A stretch of DNA of 64,000 nt from Botryosphaeria dothidea (GCA_011503125.2 WWBZ02000001.1:3720001-3784000), one strand, 5' to 3'; positions 1-12,100 are shown, counted from the stretch's first letter. Notes: a model not told the origin generated them from the sequence alone. Numbers and translations: made by a program.

Positions 1-51
1 AGAGCCGCCCGAAGCCACATCCAGAACTCGTTCTCTAACACATCTGCGCAG

Positions 52-905
52 GGACTTCGCCGACCAACACCCCTCCGCTGAGGTTATCGGCACCGACCTG
101 TCGCCCATCCAGCCCCACTCGGTGCCCCCCAACCTCAAGTTCGAGATCGACGATGCCACCCAGCCCTGGACCTTCTCACCTGAATCCTTCGACTTCGTCC
201 ACATCCGCTCCATGTACGGCAGCGTGGCCGATTGGTCCGCTTTCTACGGCGAATGTTACAAGTAAGCTATCAACATCCCACCCTTTTATTGACATGCATT
301 TTTGCTTATTAATGTTGAGATAGATCACTCAAGCCCGGCGGCTTCATCGAGCAGGTCGAGATGTCCGTGGTTCCCAAGTCCGAGGATGGCACCGTCACGC
401 CTGACTCCATCTTCGCTAAGTGGGGTGAGGTGTCACTGGCGGCCGGCGATGCGTTTGGCAAGTCTCTGCGTACTGTCGACGAGTCGAAGCAGGGAATCAT
501 CGATGCGGGATTCGAGAACGTGGTTGAGCACCGCTTCAAGTGGCCCGTTGGTGGATGGAGCAAGGACCCTAAGTTGAAGGAAATTGGGCTGTTCAACAGG
601 TGCGTTGCTTTGGGTTCCCAGTTCCAATGCAAAAGTTGCTGATGTAACTTTCCTGAGTAGGTTGCACTGGGAGCAGGGTATCGAGGGCTGGTGCATGTTC
701 CTTCTGACGAACTACTTGCACTGGAGCAAAGAGGAGGTCATAGTGTACTTGGGTAAGATGCGCACGATGCTGAGGGATAAGAAGGTGCATGCGTACCAGG
801 ACATGTAAGTGCGCCTTGACCTTTTTATGGAAATGCCCGACACTGATAGCATGATATAGCTCGGTGGTGTATGGACAGAAGCCACAGGCGACCGACTCGG
901 CGTGA
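52..905 (+). CDS. SAM-dependent methyltransferase, LaeA/TAM-type (5' end outside window)
   Basis: C-terminal part of a class I SAM-dependent methyltransferase of the fungal LaeA-like (TAM domain) type. Exons 52-261, 324-599, 661-804 and 860-905 join in frame to about 224 residues. Position 52 follows an AG acceptor, so the 5' exons lie off the left edge. The first residues hold the strand with the acidic SAM-binding region (VIGTDLSPIQP), then a KFEIDDATQPW segment and FDFVHIRSMYGSVADW, all typical of this family. The KPGGFIEQVE motif follows. The C-terminus ends shortly after VVYGQKP, the usual end for the family. Substrate unknown: such genes are numerous in moulds and may act on small molecules or proteins. 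No secondary-metabolism neighbour is visible here. Confidence 0.88.
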
Positions 906-1059
906 GCGGAGTTCTAATGATCAACGTTATCAGATGGCGGATTTTCCGGGCAGTCCAGACGATGAACGGAAGTAGCATGATACCTCTTAAGCGAGTTTCT
1001 ATATCAGATTGTGGCAGCGACGACATGTAGCCCATTAATGCAATCCCTTAGCTTCATAC

Positions 1060-1115
<56 letters not shown>

Positions 1116-2801
1116 TGACTGAACTGACCCAAAGATCTGTTCAACGATACGCAAGACAGAAAGCCTTATTTTCTGAGCCTGGGCGTGGAGATCTTATCGA
1201 ATCTTGCGACCTTGCGGCCTTGACATATCGTCCAATATTCTGGAGACGTCAGAAAAGACTATTGGAAACAAACAGCTGGCTGTCGACGTGAAGGGCAAAG
1301 ATGCAGAGGTATCAGTCGACCGGCACCTCCAGTTTCACGTAGCCCTGATTAACGTTTAAACAGTCGACTATGGATACACGACATCCCTCAACCAACTTCG
1401 AACCCATTTCGTCGGTGAGCCTCAATCAAGAGATGTTCAGCCAGGCTCTGCTAGGAGTCGTTGGGAAGATCCAAGTCAGACCCTGATCCAAAAGCTTAGC
1501 GTGAACTCTTCGAGCTTGCATCATGATAAAGACCCTGCGTCAGACTATCGAGCCCTTTCATATATGATAGGCCACCTACCGAATCTCCTCAAACGTGCCG
1601 ATAAGCCTGCGGTCCTCTACCCTCCATCTCAAACCAATGATGACGGAATCTCGTCCACTCGGCCCGTAGCCAGCTATAACCACAACCCCCTACCCATAAA
1701 ACTTGCCGCATCCAGCAAAATACCCGAGACAAAGAGACCAAAACCAAGGACTAACCTCCGGTGGATGGGGGGAATAAGTACGAAACGCGGTCCGACCAGG
1801 AAAAACATGCTTCGCCACCCCTTGACGTCAAGCCAATGATTGGGTGAACAGTGCGTGCCTAAGGCGTTCTCCGTGAATGCTATTTTTGAGTCGTACCGAC
1901 GTGCCTTTCTTGCTAGGCAAAGGCGGACACTGTCTTCCTCCCGACTGACTCGGTTCCAGACGTTGAGGGCGACGGAGATCGCAATTGCGTCATGGCGAAC
2001 AACTTGGCAGGGCAGCCATTGACGACGGGATTGACGGTCAACCTGCTCTCCATACGGCTGATGGGTGAGTATCACGGATTCAGCCGCTGCCAATGGCAGA
2101 ACAAGGCAATAGACGGTATAGAGGGACTCGAAAAGAAAAAAAGAGGATTTCTTGTTCATGCTGGTTCGCTTCTGTCTATGTGCGGCCATTTCCTTCGTAG
2201 TTTTCCGCCCTCCTTGCGGCTAATACAAACTTCCATCCGCTCTCGACTTTTACGCTTGTTTATTCAAGAGTAAAAGTTCAATAATGAAAAAAAAAATGAG
2301 ACGCTAGGTACCAACAGCGGACCGCCTGGACAAAAAGAATAGCCAGGCTCATGAAATCGCTAACTCTCGACGTGTGTATATATGTGTGATTTTGTGTTGG
2401 GAGCGGGAAGTAGTGTCTGTACCGGCGGCAGCATTAAGACGTAGTAGTTCCAGAAAATAAAAGAATATGAGGGTAACGAGCAGCTCGGAAACATGGAGGA
2501 AAGGAAAGAGCAAAAAGAGCAGTAATACAATCGATATCGGCCTCTCGATCAGTTCCCGCCCGTTCAAAAATGATAAGGGAATGATACGAATGTGGTATGC
2601 GCCTTTTATGATGGTTCGGGGAACTGTAACAGTTCATGCACAATCGACTCTCGAGCAACCCAAAGGCAGCCCACCTCCAAAAAGCAAAATTGAACAGAAG
2701 GATATAACGCCGTGAGCCCGCGACGGGGTTGGGTAATAGAGACAGATGGTCGCAAAAGAACCAACGAACGAACAGAATCGACACAAAAAGGGTATCACAG
2801 A
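906..2801. other. Intergenic region, 3' of two converging genes
   Basis: About 1.9 kb between the methyltransferase stop and the stop of the Ser/Thr-rich membrane protein gene. It holds the CT microsatellite and 3' untranslated sequence. A 171-codon open frame on the minus strand (1674-2189) has no recognisable domain and was not accepted. Confidence 0.6.
1064..1112. repeat. (TC)n microsatellite
   Basis: An uninterrupted TC dinucleotide run of about 49 nt, roughly 160 bp downstream of the methyltransferase stop codon. Pure dinucleotide runs of this length tend to vary in length between strains. Confidence 0.97.
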
Positions 2802-4232
2802 TCAGAAGTTTTGCGCAATGCCCGAGTTGCCTTGCGGCGGGTAGTGCGCCGGATTCTCGATCCGCGTGTTGCGCCTGGCCGCTACGTTCTGCACGACGGG
2901 CTGACCATCGTAGTGCGGGTTGTATGCTTGATAGTATCCGTTGTCGGCGTAGTACTCTTGCGGGTTGTTCATCTGCATGTGACCGTTGTCCGAGCTGTCT
3001 GACCTGCCAGCGCCGGAGTAGGAAGAAGAGGCGTTGGAAGGACCACGGTGAATGTCGGACTGTCGGTTGTTATTGGTGGAAGGGCCTTGGCCAAGAGCGC
3101 CAATGCCTTCCGAATCCAAAGTCTCCCTGCGGTTGTGCATCAATGGCTCTGCAGAGTCGGCATTGCTAGGGTTGGTGGGTGAGCCAGGGCTGTGATATCC
3201 TCCAGGCTGGCTACCGGTGTCCGAGAACCCAGTCAATCCACCAGATATGGTCGTGGAAGCCTTGCGGTTGGACGTGTTGGTGGTATTGCCCCAGCCACGG
3301 TATCCGCTGGAGTCCTCTGCCATTTCCGAGCCATAGCCACCGACAGCCGGGAGCGTTGGGTCGTGATTCGGGTTGAATCCATACTCCTCAACCTCCTTCC
3401 TGCGGTCCTCCTCAGCGGCCTTCCTTTGCTTGCGCCTCCTCCAAAAGAAGATACCAGCAGCAACAAGTAGCGCGACAACGACGACTGGAACGACAACGGC
3501 CACTGCAGTCTTGCCGCCCGTCGAAAGCCCACCGCTATCGGAGCCCGAACTGCCGTTCGACTGGAGTGACGCCCCCTCGGAGTTGGTTGCGGAGGCAGAA
3601 TCGCTGCCGGATGTGCCGGTGGGATCAGAAACGCTCGTAGCAGTGACAGTAACAATAACAGCGCTGGCACTTGAACCGGTACCACTGGCTGATTGCGTGA
3701 CTACGGACGTGTAGACGGTGGTGCTGGGAGTTCGCGACGTGGTACGAGTCGACGAGGTGTTGGAGGATTCGGTTGTTTCTGCGATTGAAGTTGCTGCTGC
3801 AGAGCTGGTTGTTGCTGCAGTTTCAGATGTGGTAGGGGCGGTTGATGTTGGGGCTTCGGATGATTGGGTGGTGGTAGGGGCCGTGGAGCTCGTTGCGGCG
3901 GGGGCAGACGAGGTTGCGGCAGAAGTCTGCGCCTCTGATGAGGAGGGAACTACGGAGGAGACGGAAGATGATGGGACGGAGGAGGAGGGAGCAGAAGAGG
4001 GTGCAGAAGAAGAGGGTGCGGAAGAAGAGGGTGCGGAGGAACTGACCGCCGACGACGACGACGGGGCAACGGACGACGCGACAGAGGAAACGATGGACGA
4101 GATGGCGGAGGTGGCCGACGAAATGGCCGAAGTCGAGTCGACGACTTGAGGAGTCGCTGGGTTAGCTGAGGAGGATGAGCAGTTGTAAAAGCAAAAGAGG
4201 GGAGGGTAGGACTTACGGGTTGAATTGGACAT
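2802..4232 (-). CDS. Ser/Thr-rich single-pass membrane protein (Mid2/Wsc-like architecture)
   Basis: Two exons, 4217-4232 and 2802-4165, giving 459 residues. A Ser/Thr/Ala/Pro-rich stretch of about 200 residues, built from short SSSAPS-type units, precedes one hydrophobic segment (about 25 residues, from TAVAVVVPVVVVALLV) with a following RRRKQRK stop-transfer. The cytoplasmic tail is polar and rich in Ser, Asn and Gly. This layout is that of fungal wall-stress sensors and mucin-like membrane proteins, but no WSC cysteine domain and no clear N-terminal signal peptide are present, so it is likely inserted by its membrane segment. The 51-nt intron (GTAAGT...CAG) is a multiple of three without stops, so its retention also gives an open frame. 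An alternative ATG lies 12 nt upstream (4244). Confidence 0.8.
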   Translation of the reverse strand: MSNSTRKSYPPLFCFYNCSSSSANPATPQVVDSTSAISSATSAISSIVSSVASSVAPSSSSAVSSSAPSSSAPSSSAPSSAPSSSVPSSSVSSVVPSSSEAQTSAATSSAPAATSSTAPTTTQSSEAPTSTAPTTSETAATTSSAAATSIAETTESSNTSSTRTTSRTPSTTVYTSVVTQSASGTGSSASAVIVTVTATSVSDPTGTSGSDSASATNSEGASLQSNGSSGSDSGGLSTGGKTAVAVVVPVVVVALLVAAGIFFWRRRKQRKAAEEDRRKEVEEYGFNPNHDPTLPAVGGYGSEMAEDSSGYRGWGNTTNTSNRKASTTISGGLTGFSDTGSQPGGYHSPGSPTNPSNADSAEPLMHNRRETLDSEGIGALGQGPSTNNNRQSDIHRGPSNASSSYSGAGRSDSSDNGHMQMNNPQEYYADNGYYQAYNPHYDGQPVVQNVAARRNTRIENPAHYPPQGNSGIAQNF

Positions 4233-6504
4233 GGCGGGCAACACTCAGGCCGGGTGAGTGAGTGGAGGGAGAGGGTGAGATTTGCCGCCTGCTACGGGGG
4301 AACGAGTCGCTGCAGCTCACAGCCTCGTGGGTCGCATGCGCATGGAGGAGGGAATGAAGGGGTGGAGGAGAATTAGGTGGCCGCAATGTATGTACACGAA
4401 GAAAGGAGGCCTGGTATGTGGTCGGGAGATGGTGGAGGAGTCGTCGAAGTGTTGTTGGCGACGACGCAGGGCGTTGGGCTGGACGCGACGGGGGAGGCGT
4501 TATGGCTTGGGGCCTGGGTTGCGTGGGTGGGTGTGGGCGATGCTTGGAAGACGGGCAGAAGCGCCGGCTTGGTTCGTCCTGTTTCGTGACGACGGCGTTA
4601 TGCTAAATCGGGCGTCCGGCAATTTTGCAGGCTGCTAAACGATATGCACGGCGAGGGTCCTGGCTCGGACGGCTATGCGGCGAGGAGATTTGGGCGGGAT
4701 GGCAGAGCGAGACAAAACCGGGCGGGGAGCGAGGGCGCAGATAAGTACGTACAGTCGCGCGCTTGATGATTCCTGCCTTCCCGCGGTCGCTTTTAGCACG
4801 CTCGCTGACACTGTGTCGTGAGCCAGCTGCAGCGTCGCGTTGCGTGCCAAGGGGGCCCTTGATTCGCGGGCGATAGATCTCCTGGCTAGCTCCATAGCGC
4901 CCAGCTGGAGGCTGAGTGCCGCCGGTAAACTGCGATCAGCGCCGCCCTGCCCACGATGCTGCGCTGTCCCGTCGAGCTGTCGCCGCTTCAATACTGCTGC
5001 CGGCCTGAGGACCGACCTGAGCAGCTCCTACTCGCGCGTCGCAAGTCGACGCGGTCGCAATCTCGCTTCTCCGCACGTGAGGCAGGCCGCGGCGACACTG
5101 ACAAGTTCGCTGCGATCGCACAGGGAAGCCCGCCCGCCCGCCGGCGCTCCCGCCGCGGTGCGTTGAGCGCCGGTGCCTTGGGCTCGTTTGGCATTAGCCA
5201 CTCCAAAAATGGACACGAAGACGCGCCCGCGGCACGTTGCAGATGCTACTCTGCGCACACTGCGACGCCGAAAACTTCGTAAAAAAACTGCTGAGTCCGC
5301 CTCCACCAGTCATCCGCGCCCGTGACGGCCAATATGACGAGACGTCTCCGCACCAAGCGCCCCTGCGACACCGCTCCCACAGCGGCACTTGAGACGGCCG
5401 CCGCCGCCGCTCTGAAGTCTTCCGCCAGGTCTCTGGCCGCTGACGTGCGCCGTACCCATCGACGCGCTGCTCACTGGGGCCCGTCTGGCCTCTGCGCACG
5501 GCTGTCGGCCACCTGAGTGGAGAGAGGTGGGATCAGCTTATCCACCCTCGGCAATAATCGTCGCCAGCCCTAGGAGATCAACTCTATTGGAACAGGCAGG
5601 TCGGTGCGCGTGCTCTCCACACCCAATTCACCGCAATCCGTACTGTTTGCAGACCACTGCCGGGCGCGTGATGAGGGGAAAGAGAGAAAAAACATATACG
5701 ATTTTGCTCGACGTGGCCCACTCCAGCTCGTACAACGATGGCCTCTAACACACCATTCTGCGTGCGACGTCGAGTTGCACACTCAAAATCGCAAGAGCGC
5801 CCTCGTTTGGGCATGGGCACGTGTCGATCTTGCAGCTGCTGCGAGCGCAATCTACCCGTTTGCCGCCGACACGCCTGCAAGCGCGGCCGAACACTTCTGC
5901 CATTCCAGATATCTAGGTCGATCTCATGAGTGGTCATGATAACCGCATCGACATCCATGCCTGTTTGATCAGGTGGGTAGCCGCGATAGCGAGTTATCCG
6001 TTGCGGAGCCTCTACGCCGCACCGGGTTCGCAGAACGATGGTTTACCTAGTGATAACTTCCCCTCCGCGCTGAGCTCGGAAAGGCAAGCGGGTTCGATGG
6101 CGCCACCACCATTGGCAGCCCACGACATCCTTACATAACATGCGGGGCTCCCATACTTTCTTCAAGGTCTCACCCAGACCGCATATCAGGCTCATCAAAT
6201 ATTTTAGCTTTCTCGAAATTGCATCCCAACCTTCCCGCTCTTGTTAAGCTTTAGGATCCTCGAAATCTGTGGCTTAGTGGCTGAGTGACTGCGCCCCCAT
6301 GTATAACAGAAGCTATATTCATTTTCTCAAATGACCGAAGCAATCTCATCAAAGGGTTGGCAATTTTTAATCACTTCATATTTTCGTGTCATCATCCCAG
6401 ATTTTGCGCGATCCAGACCGTTTGCAGCCGCCTTCAACACCCCGATCTCTCAACGATTCTGATGGATGGAAGCAAGGGGCAGCAACTCCATTCTCGCGTC
6501 GCAG
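4233..6504. other. Intergenic region
   Basis: About 2.3 kb between the start of the membrane protein gene and the 3' end of the DUF2945 gene. Many short overlapping open frames occur on both strands, which suits GC-rich non-coding DNA. None shows a domain, signal peptide or supported splice structure. Confidence 0.55.
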
Positions 6505-7628
6505 TCATTCCTTTGACAGGTTGTTGAGCGTCCCAGGGTTGTGAGCGACGGGCTTCCCACGCTGGTCGGTGAAAAGAACCTACACAGATAAACGCCTGCG
6601 TCAGCAATTGCCTCATCCAATCGCAAATCGCATCAGTGTCGACCCCAGTTACTTGTCGCATGCTCAGGCGTCCCACGCGGCTCAAACTGGGCAAAGGAAG
6701 CTGAGCAAGCTCGGCCAAGTAACTAGCTCTGCATGAGCCGTGGCCCCTTAAATGGCAGGAAAAGCAAAAGAGACGTCGCGGAGAGGAACATGCATCCCGC
6801 AACCCTGAATAACAGTGCCGCCGCCGCCGCAATCCTTCACGCGGCCGTTGCGGTGGGGTGCCGATCAAATGGCAAAAAAATTGAAGACAGAAAAAGAAGA
6901 GCATGAGCAAAGCCACCACAAAAAAAGATGAGTGGCTTATGTGGAACTCCAACCACGTAGTCAATAATACTTTCTTTTTTTTATTCACCTTTGGCGGGGT
7001 TTTCACCCCAGCCTTTTCAGCCTCGTCCTGCGTGATGACAACCTGCTCAACCTACAAAAATGCGGCGGACCCGTGGATGTCAGCCAGCCATCTTTTTTTT
7101 CTGTCTTTGTGTTTCAAGCGTCCCGAAGAGCCTCAGGTTTCGCGAAAGACAAAAAGAAAGCATGAGACAGGAGGAGCTTGGCATTGGCGCGACGCGAAGT
7201 GTTTCCAAAGTGGAAACATCGCAGGTGCCACAGGCGCTTGTAAGCATGGCGCCGCCGAATAAAAGTGTCGGCCTGGGCTTTCAAGAAAAGGTGACGGCGT
7301 GACGCGCACGCACGCTCACGTCGGTGGTGAGCAGGCTTGGTGCAGCGACTATGTTCCGTGACGTGTGCCGACGAAACATAGGAGAAACGCACGTGAAGGC
7401 GCCGCTGCGAACCGCGGGTGGGCGGAGAGCAAGTGAAGTAGGTGAAGCCGATGGCAGTTGGTGAAATTTGGAAAAGGGGGGAGCAAGTATGAGAGAATGA
7501 ACCTCGAGACTCACATCGCCCTCGTGTCGTCCACCTCTGATCTTCGTATAGACGTGATCGCCCTCTTCAATAGGCTGACCCTCCTTCGAGGTGACCACCT
7601 GCTGGTTCTTGTTGTTCTCGGCTGTCAT
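6505..7628 (-). CDS. DUF2945 / hypervirulence-associated Tudor-like small protein
   Basis: Three exons, 7515-7628, 6989-7051 and 6505-6579, joined in phase 0 at GTGAGT...TAG and GTGAAT...TAG junctions, giving 83 residues. The joined protein reads IEEGDHVYTKIRGGRHEGD, then VEQVVITQDEAE, then VLFTDQRGKPVAHNP, the full succession of the DUF2945 (hypervirulence-associated TUDOR) family: a small beta-barrel, proposed to bind nucleic acid or protein. Molecular role unknown; the family name reflects annotation of bacterial homologues only. The introns (463 and 409 nt) are several times longer than others in this window. I chose the ATG at 7628 because it sits just before the domain; an in-frame upstream ATG at 7712 would add 28 residues. 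Confidence 0.85.
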
Positions 7629-8383
7629 CGTCTCGAAGCGCGCTCGGGACTCGTCGATCTTTCGGGCGAATTCTCGGTGCGCTCGCTTCTTGAAGTGTGT
7701 GATCATTTGCAAATGCGAGGCAGTGGGTTGCTAATGTTGCCGTGGAAAACCGTGAGACCGATGTGAAGTCTTCGTTGTGATTCGAGGTGAGAGATGTGAC
7801 TCCGTTCTTTTGTGACTGGTTGTATGCGTGACGTAAATATGATGGCTCAACTGGGGTTGGTTGACAAGCATTGGCACATTCGCAAACACCGGACTGCGGC
7901 ATAGCAACAACACAAACACAACTTCACTTCATGCAATTGATTCTTGTGGAAAGAATTGTTTGTTTTTTGAACCCCAATTCTTTGTTGGGGTAAAATCCAC
8001 TACAATATTTACAGCGAATAAATCAGCAAGGCCAGGCTTGCTGTAGGATGGGGTTGAATGCTGTTTGCGCAACGTATGGTATGTACGCGGCAGAAGCATT
8101 GTCAGTTCAAGATGCACCGCATCCAAGACAACAGCCCGCCCGGAAAGATCAAAGAAAGAAGCGAAGAGTCACCAGGTTTTGGGACCAAATGCACCGTTTC
8201 CTTCCCAGAAAGGGTCCGACGAAATTCCAGATATTTCGCCCCAAATCCGGGTGATATCCAATCGTAAGTCGTGAATGAAGCTGCGCTGGACTAGCCGCGC
8301 AGAAAAAGTCCGAAGATGCACCTATCCAATGCTGCAATAGGAAAATGCTGGATGGTATTTCGGGTCACGGACTAGCTAGCCGC
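7629..8383. other. Intergenic region / promoter of the DUF2945 gene
   Basis: About 750 bp between two minus-strand genes: 5' side of the DUF2945 gene (possibly with 28 further codons up to 7712) and 3' side of the RlpA-like gene. No other feature seen. Confidence 0.5.
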
Positions 8384-9190
8384 TTAGTCGAAGGTCCAGG
8401 TGAGACCGTCGATGCGGCCAACACCGAGATCACCGGTAAGCGCCTCGAAGACGGGAGGAGAGAGATCAATGTCCCAAGTACCAATGCAGCCGGGGCAGCT
8501 ATCGACCAGCTTCGCAGTGGTCGACTTGCCCTTATAGTTGAGGGTGATGGTCTTGCCACAGATCTCAGACTTGTACTGGTTGAACGTGGTCGACTTGAGG
8601 GCAACAACAGACTCGCTGTCCCAATGCTGAGTACCGCAGGCGGCATAAGCGCCCAGGGTGTTGTACCAGGTGGCCTCGCAGCCACTTTTCTCGGCACCAA
8701 GATCGCCGCCCAGTGAGCTAGAGCTTCCGGAGGAAGATGCAGCAGTCTCAGCAGCGACGACGGCGGAGGTAGTAGAGGAAGACGTAGTCTCAGGAGCTGG
8801 GGGAGCAACGTAAGTTGAAGTGGGAGCCTCGGTGGTGGTAGGAGCCGGAGGAGGAGTGTAAGTCGAAGAGGGAGTCTCCGTGGTGGTGGGTGCGGGCGGA
8901 GGGGTGTAGACGGAGCTGGAAGAGGGCACCTCAGTGGTAGCAGGAGCCTCCTCAGTAGTGGTGGGCTCCGGAGCAGGTGTGTGCTCAGGAGCCTCCTCAG
9001 TGGTAGTCGGCTCCGGGTAGTCCTCAGGGTCAACCCACACCGTGGTGGTCTGGACGACGGTCTCAATGACCTCGGCGGTCTCGGTGACCCAGACCAGATC
9101 ACGCTTAGCCTTGTGCAGCTGGTGGTGCTTGTGAGGAGCAGCGGCGGCAAGGCCGAGGAGAGACAGAGCAATGATTCCGGTGGTCTTCAT
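8384..9190 (-). CDS. Secreted RlpA-like double-psi beta-barrel protein
   Basis: Single-exon gene of 268 codons. Residues 1-18 form a signal peptide (MKTTGIIALSLLGLAAAA), followed by a KR dibasic site at 29-30 that Kex2-type proteases could cut. Residues about 55-160 are a Pro/Thr/Ser-rich linker, likely O-glycosylated, with tandem PPPAPTTTE units. Residues about 170-267 are an RlpA-like double-psi beta-barrel domain, with cysteines at 171, 185, 211, 232 and 235, the DSCPGC motif and an Asp (241) in WDIDLS, the position of the catalytic Asp in related lytic enzymes and expansins. Such proteins are secreted or wall-bound; related single-domain proteins include barwin-like and protease-inhibitor types, so the activity is open. 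Confidence 0.92.
   Translation of the reverse strand: MKTTGIIALSLLGLAAAAPHKHHQLHKAKRDLVWVTETAEVIETVVQTTTVWVDPEDYPEPTTTEEAPEHTPAPEPTTTEEAPATTEVPSSSSVYTPPPAPTTTETPSSTYTPPPAPTTTEAPTSTYVAPPAPETTSSSTTSAVVAAETAASSSGSSSSLGGDLGAEKSGCEATWYNTLGAYAACGTQHWDSESVVALKSTTFNQYKSEICGKTITLNYKGKSTTAKLVDSCPGCIGTWDIDLSPPVFEALTGDLGVGRIDGLTWTFD
8786..8911 (-). repeat. PPPAPTTTE-type tandem repeat in the linker of the RlpA-like protein
   Basis: Residues 94-135 contain two near-identical units of about 16 residues (YTPPPAPTTTE plus a Ser/Thr spacer) and a third diverged unit (YVAPPAPETT). Earlier EPTTTEEAP units at residues 60-82 belong to the same low-complexity linker. Confidence 0.85.
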
Positions 9191-12100
9191 TTTTGCGGAT
9201 TTGTTTGTTTACAGTGCTGTAAAAGCCGTAGTGACTGGTGATATCTGCGGGTGATGGTCTGCGTTCAGCTGGATGCCGTGGGGCTGGATGAACTGGCTGG
9301 CAGTTATGATATTGCACTCGAGCGAGGCTTGATTTCTGGTTGACGGAAGCCGGGGCTGCTGCTGGAGCGCCTGTAAAGGACTGTGGGGAGATGCTAGATC
9401 TCTAAGGAATGTCTGTTCAATGAGAGAACGAAGAGCTGGACGCAAACACAAGACCTCGCCGGGTTAATGAGCGAAAGTAGGAGAGGAGCACGGGGGTATT
9501 TGAAGGTTTGCGGAGAGACGAGGGCTCGGGGGCATTTTGAGAGAGCGCTGAGCTAACTCGTTAGGCCTCAGCAGCGGCTTGCAGGGCTAGTGCAGCGCGG
9601 CCTGTCAGCCCGGCGTCGGCGGGATCGGGCAAACAGCGCACGCGCCCCACCGGGAAGAGCTGGCCATGCTTCGTCAACGCACCGCTCTTTCTTGCGCGCC
9701 CTCGTATCCCTCCCTTCACCTGCTGCAGCAACGCTCCGCCGTGCCCAGCCCTGTCTCCGCCACGTCAGGCCCAAGCAGCTCCCAGCACGTCACTCGTCCG
9801 GTCAGCATCTGCCGTCGCTCCTGGCGCGTCCTGCGTCCTGCATCCAACCCGTCCGGTCGCCTCCGCACTCCTGTGCGCGTCCGTCCCGGCCACTGGCAGC
9901 CACGACTCGTGCCGCCGCTGCGTGCCTGGCGGTGCGCTTCGGGCCATCTGCAGCGCAGCAACGGTTGTGAGCTTACGTTGTTTCACGCCTTGCTGTTCCG
10001 GTGTGTCCTCTGCCGGACGCTGCAGCCGCATGCCTGACTCGGCCGCCCATCTTGGCCAAACGAGCAAGGCCTATAGGCGGGGATCCATGTGGAAGGTGCG
10101 CCACAGGGGGTGGGATCGACGGATGCGCTCCGACTGTACCTGAAAATCCACGCTTCTCCAGGGATGGCTCGCTCCAAGGCCCGTTCCTGCGGTGTTCACC
10201 GAGACCTCAGTGCGCGACACACAGCCCGTCCAAGTGGCTGAGTCCGCCGTATTTTGGTGTATAGGTCGCGCTCTAAGACAGCTTCAATTTCACCTTCCGA
10301 GCCGTCCACCAGCCCAGCCTCCGGTCTTGGGTGCAACCCTCGTGCCAATGCCTTCGCCAGGGAGCAATGGTTGTTGCGGTCATCGACCCGCAACGGCGTC
10401 TTGTCAGCCGTTCCCACTTCTGTGCCTGGACTCTGGATTCTGGACCACAATGCCTGACGGTTGCAAGCGGCCATGTTGGAAGCGGGACCGTGCGACCCAC
10501 CGCGGCAATATTAGGCTGTGTGCCATTGGATGCGACGCTGGTGATGATGCCACCTCGGTCGACGAATCGACGTGCGGCATCGTCTTGCAGCCCCCATTCG
10601 GAAGCCTGCCACGTCCGCTTTGCTCCCTCGGCCGCTGACATGACTCTCCACGCCTGCGGACCCGTGCGCGATTTGTCGAACGTGCTTGCATCAGCCCTCA
10701 TGCAGTCGCTTTTTTTCTCCATGACGAGAGTGTGCAGCGGGAGATGAAGCTGGGTGGGGCTTATGCAGGCCATCGAGCACGCTGACTGGTCGCTGCCCTG
10801 TCGCCCTATAAGAGTTTTTCCCACCGTTTTGTGCGGAACAGGAATCCGAGCGCCCAGTAAGGTTATCCGTTGGGTTATCGATACCCCACAACTTCGTCCT
10901 TCTGCTCTCTGGGCCTTTCTGGAACCCGCTGATGTGCCTGGCTAGCATCCCGATCAGTGGGTCGCGCTTGTCAAACCTTTCGTCGTGCCTAGGCTGACGT
11001 GCGGGCGCCCTTTGTTGAGCTGCCTGGGACAGATGCCGGCCGTCTTCTTCCCGAACGCTCCGTCTCCGCCAAACTCTCCACTTCTGGACTCCGCTGTGGT
11101 TCAGGCCGGGCTGACCGGTCAGGGCAGTCGCCTGTATCCGGCGCGAAGAACGCCACAGACATCTTGAAGTAATCGCATGCGAGGGCTCTAAAACTCTGCA
11201 AGCCACCATCCGCACTTACGATGCTCATTCACGTGCGGGGTTGCTGCAGAAAGATTTTCAAGACTCTGCAGAATGGTTGAGCTTGTGTACGCACCACATT
11301 CCAAATAAGGTTCGACATCCCTCTGGGGCACGCGGTGTGCTGAGAAATCATAAGCCTACCCGCTGGAACGTCACGTTGACCTAAACGCCGTCGGCATTGT
11401 GGTTCCTGCTGTGTCCCACATTCTCCATCAACAGCGATGTCGATCAAGTGCGGCGGGAACTCGGCCATTCACCAGCAATCACCGTATTGCGGAACACGGC
11501 TGTTTCCCGTCCGGACGGCGTTGCCATTGGCGTTGCGTCCCCGCCGAGGAAACATCGAGGTACCAAGCGGTCCAGAGCCGTGGAGATCATCATCCAGTCT
11601 GACATTTCCTTCAAACGAGCGAGTGGCAAGTTGACTAGAAACGGAGGGGCATCGGATAGGAACAAGGCTCGCCGAGAAGTGGGTCTGCCTTGGTGACTTC
11701 ACGTCGTTGATGCGGACAGTCATCCGAGGACGGCCTGATATCGACACTCATGATCTTTGGAGTGCTACTGCATGGCCGATATTAGGCCATCGGAGTGTTG
11801 GGTCCAGAGACCTGTTCATCTTCTCCCTGTTCCCATCACATGCGTTCTTGGCGCTTCTCGAGAAGAGGAGGTTGGAGGATTTTGTTGCACGGCATACCCA
11901 ACCACCATTCCGGGAACATCAAATGCTTGGCCCGTTTCAAGTCTGTGAGTTGCTTTTTGGATGCAAAAGATCATGCGCTCCATGTTTGCAGGTGGCCTTT
12001 TGAATCTGACCGCTCGGGTCCGAGGTTGTCTGCATGTCAAGTCCGAAAACCGTACGAATATGTCTAAGATGCAGTCACATCGACGTACCTCGTTTGTTCC

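Noticed and set aside
1674..2189. 171-codon minus-strand open frame with a hydrophobic segment
   Set aside because: No recognisable family, no supported start context, and the hydrophobic stretch is not placed as a convincing signal peptide.
4840..5516. Cluster of overlapping 60-110 codon frames
   Set aside because: Open in five or six frames at once, as expected of GC-rich DNA with few stops; Arg/Ala/Ser-rich and featureless.
8365..9171. 268-codon minus-strand frame rich in Leu and Arg
   Set aside because: A frame-shifted shadow of the RlpA-like gene; low-complexity Leu/Pro/Arg composition.
10273..11215. 183- and 174-codon minus-strand frames that could be fragments of an old gene
   Set aside because: No conserved motif, no splice sites joining them in frame, no transposon hallmarks.
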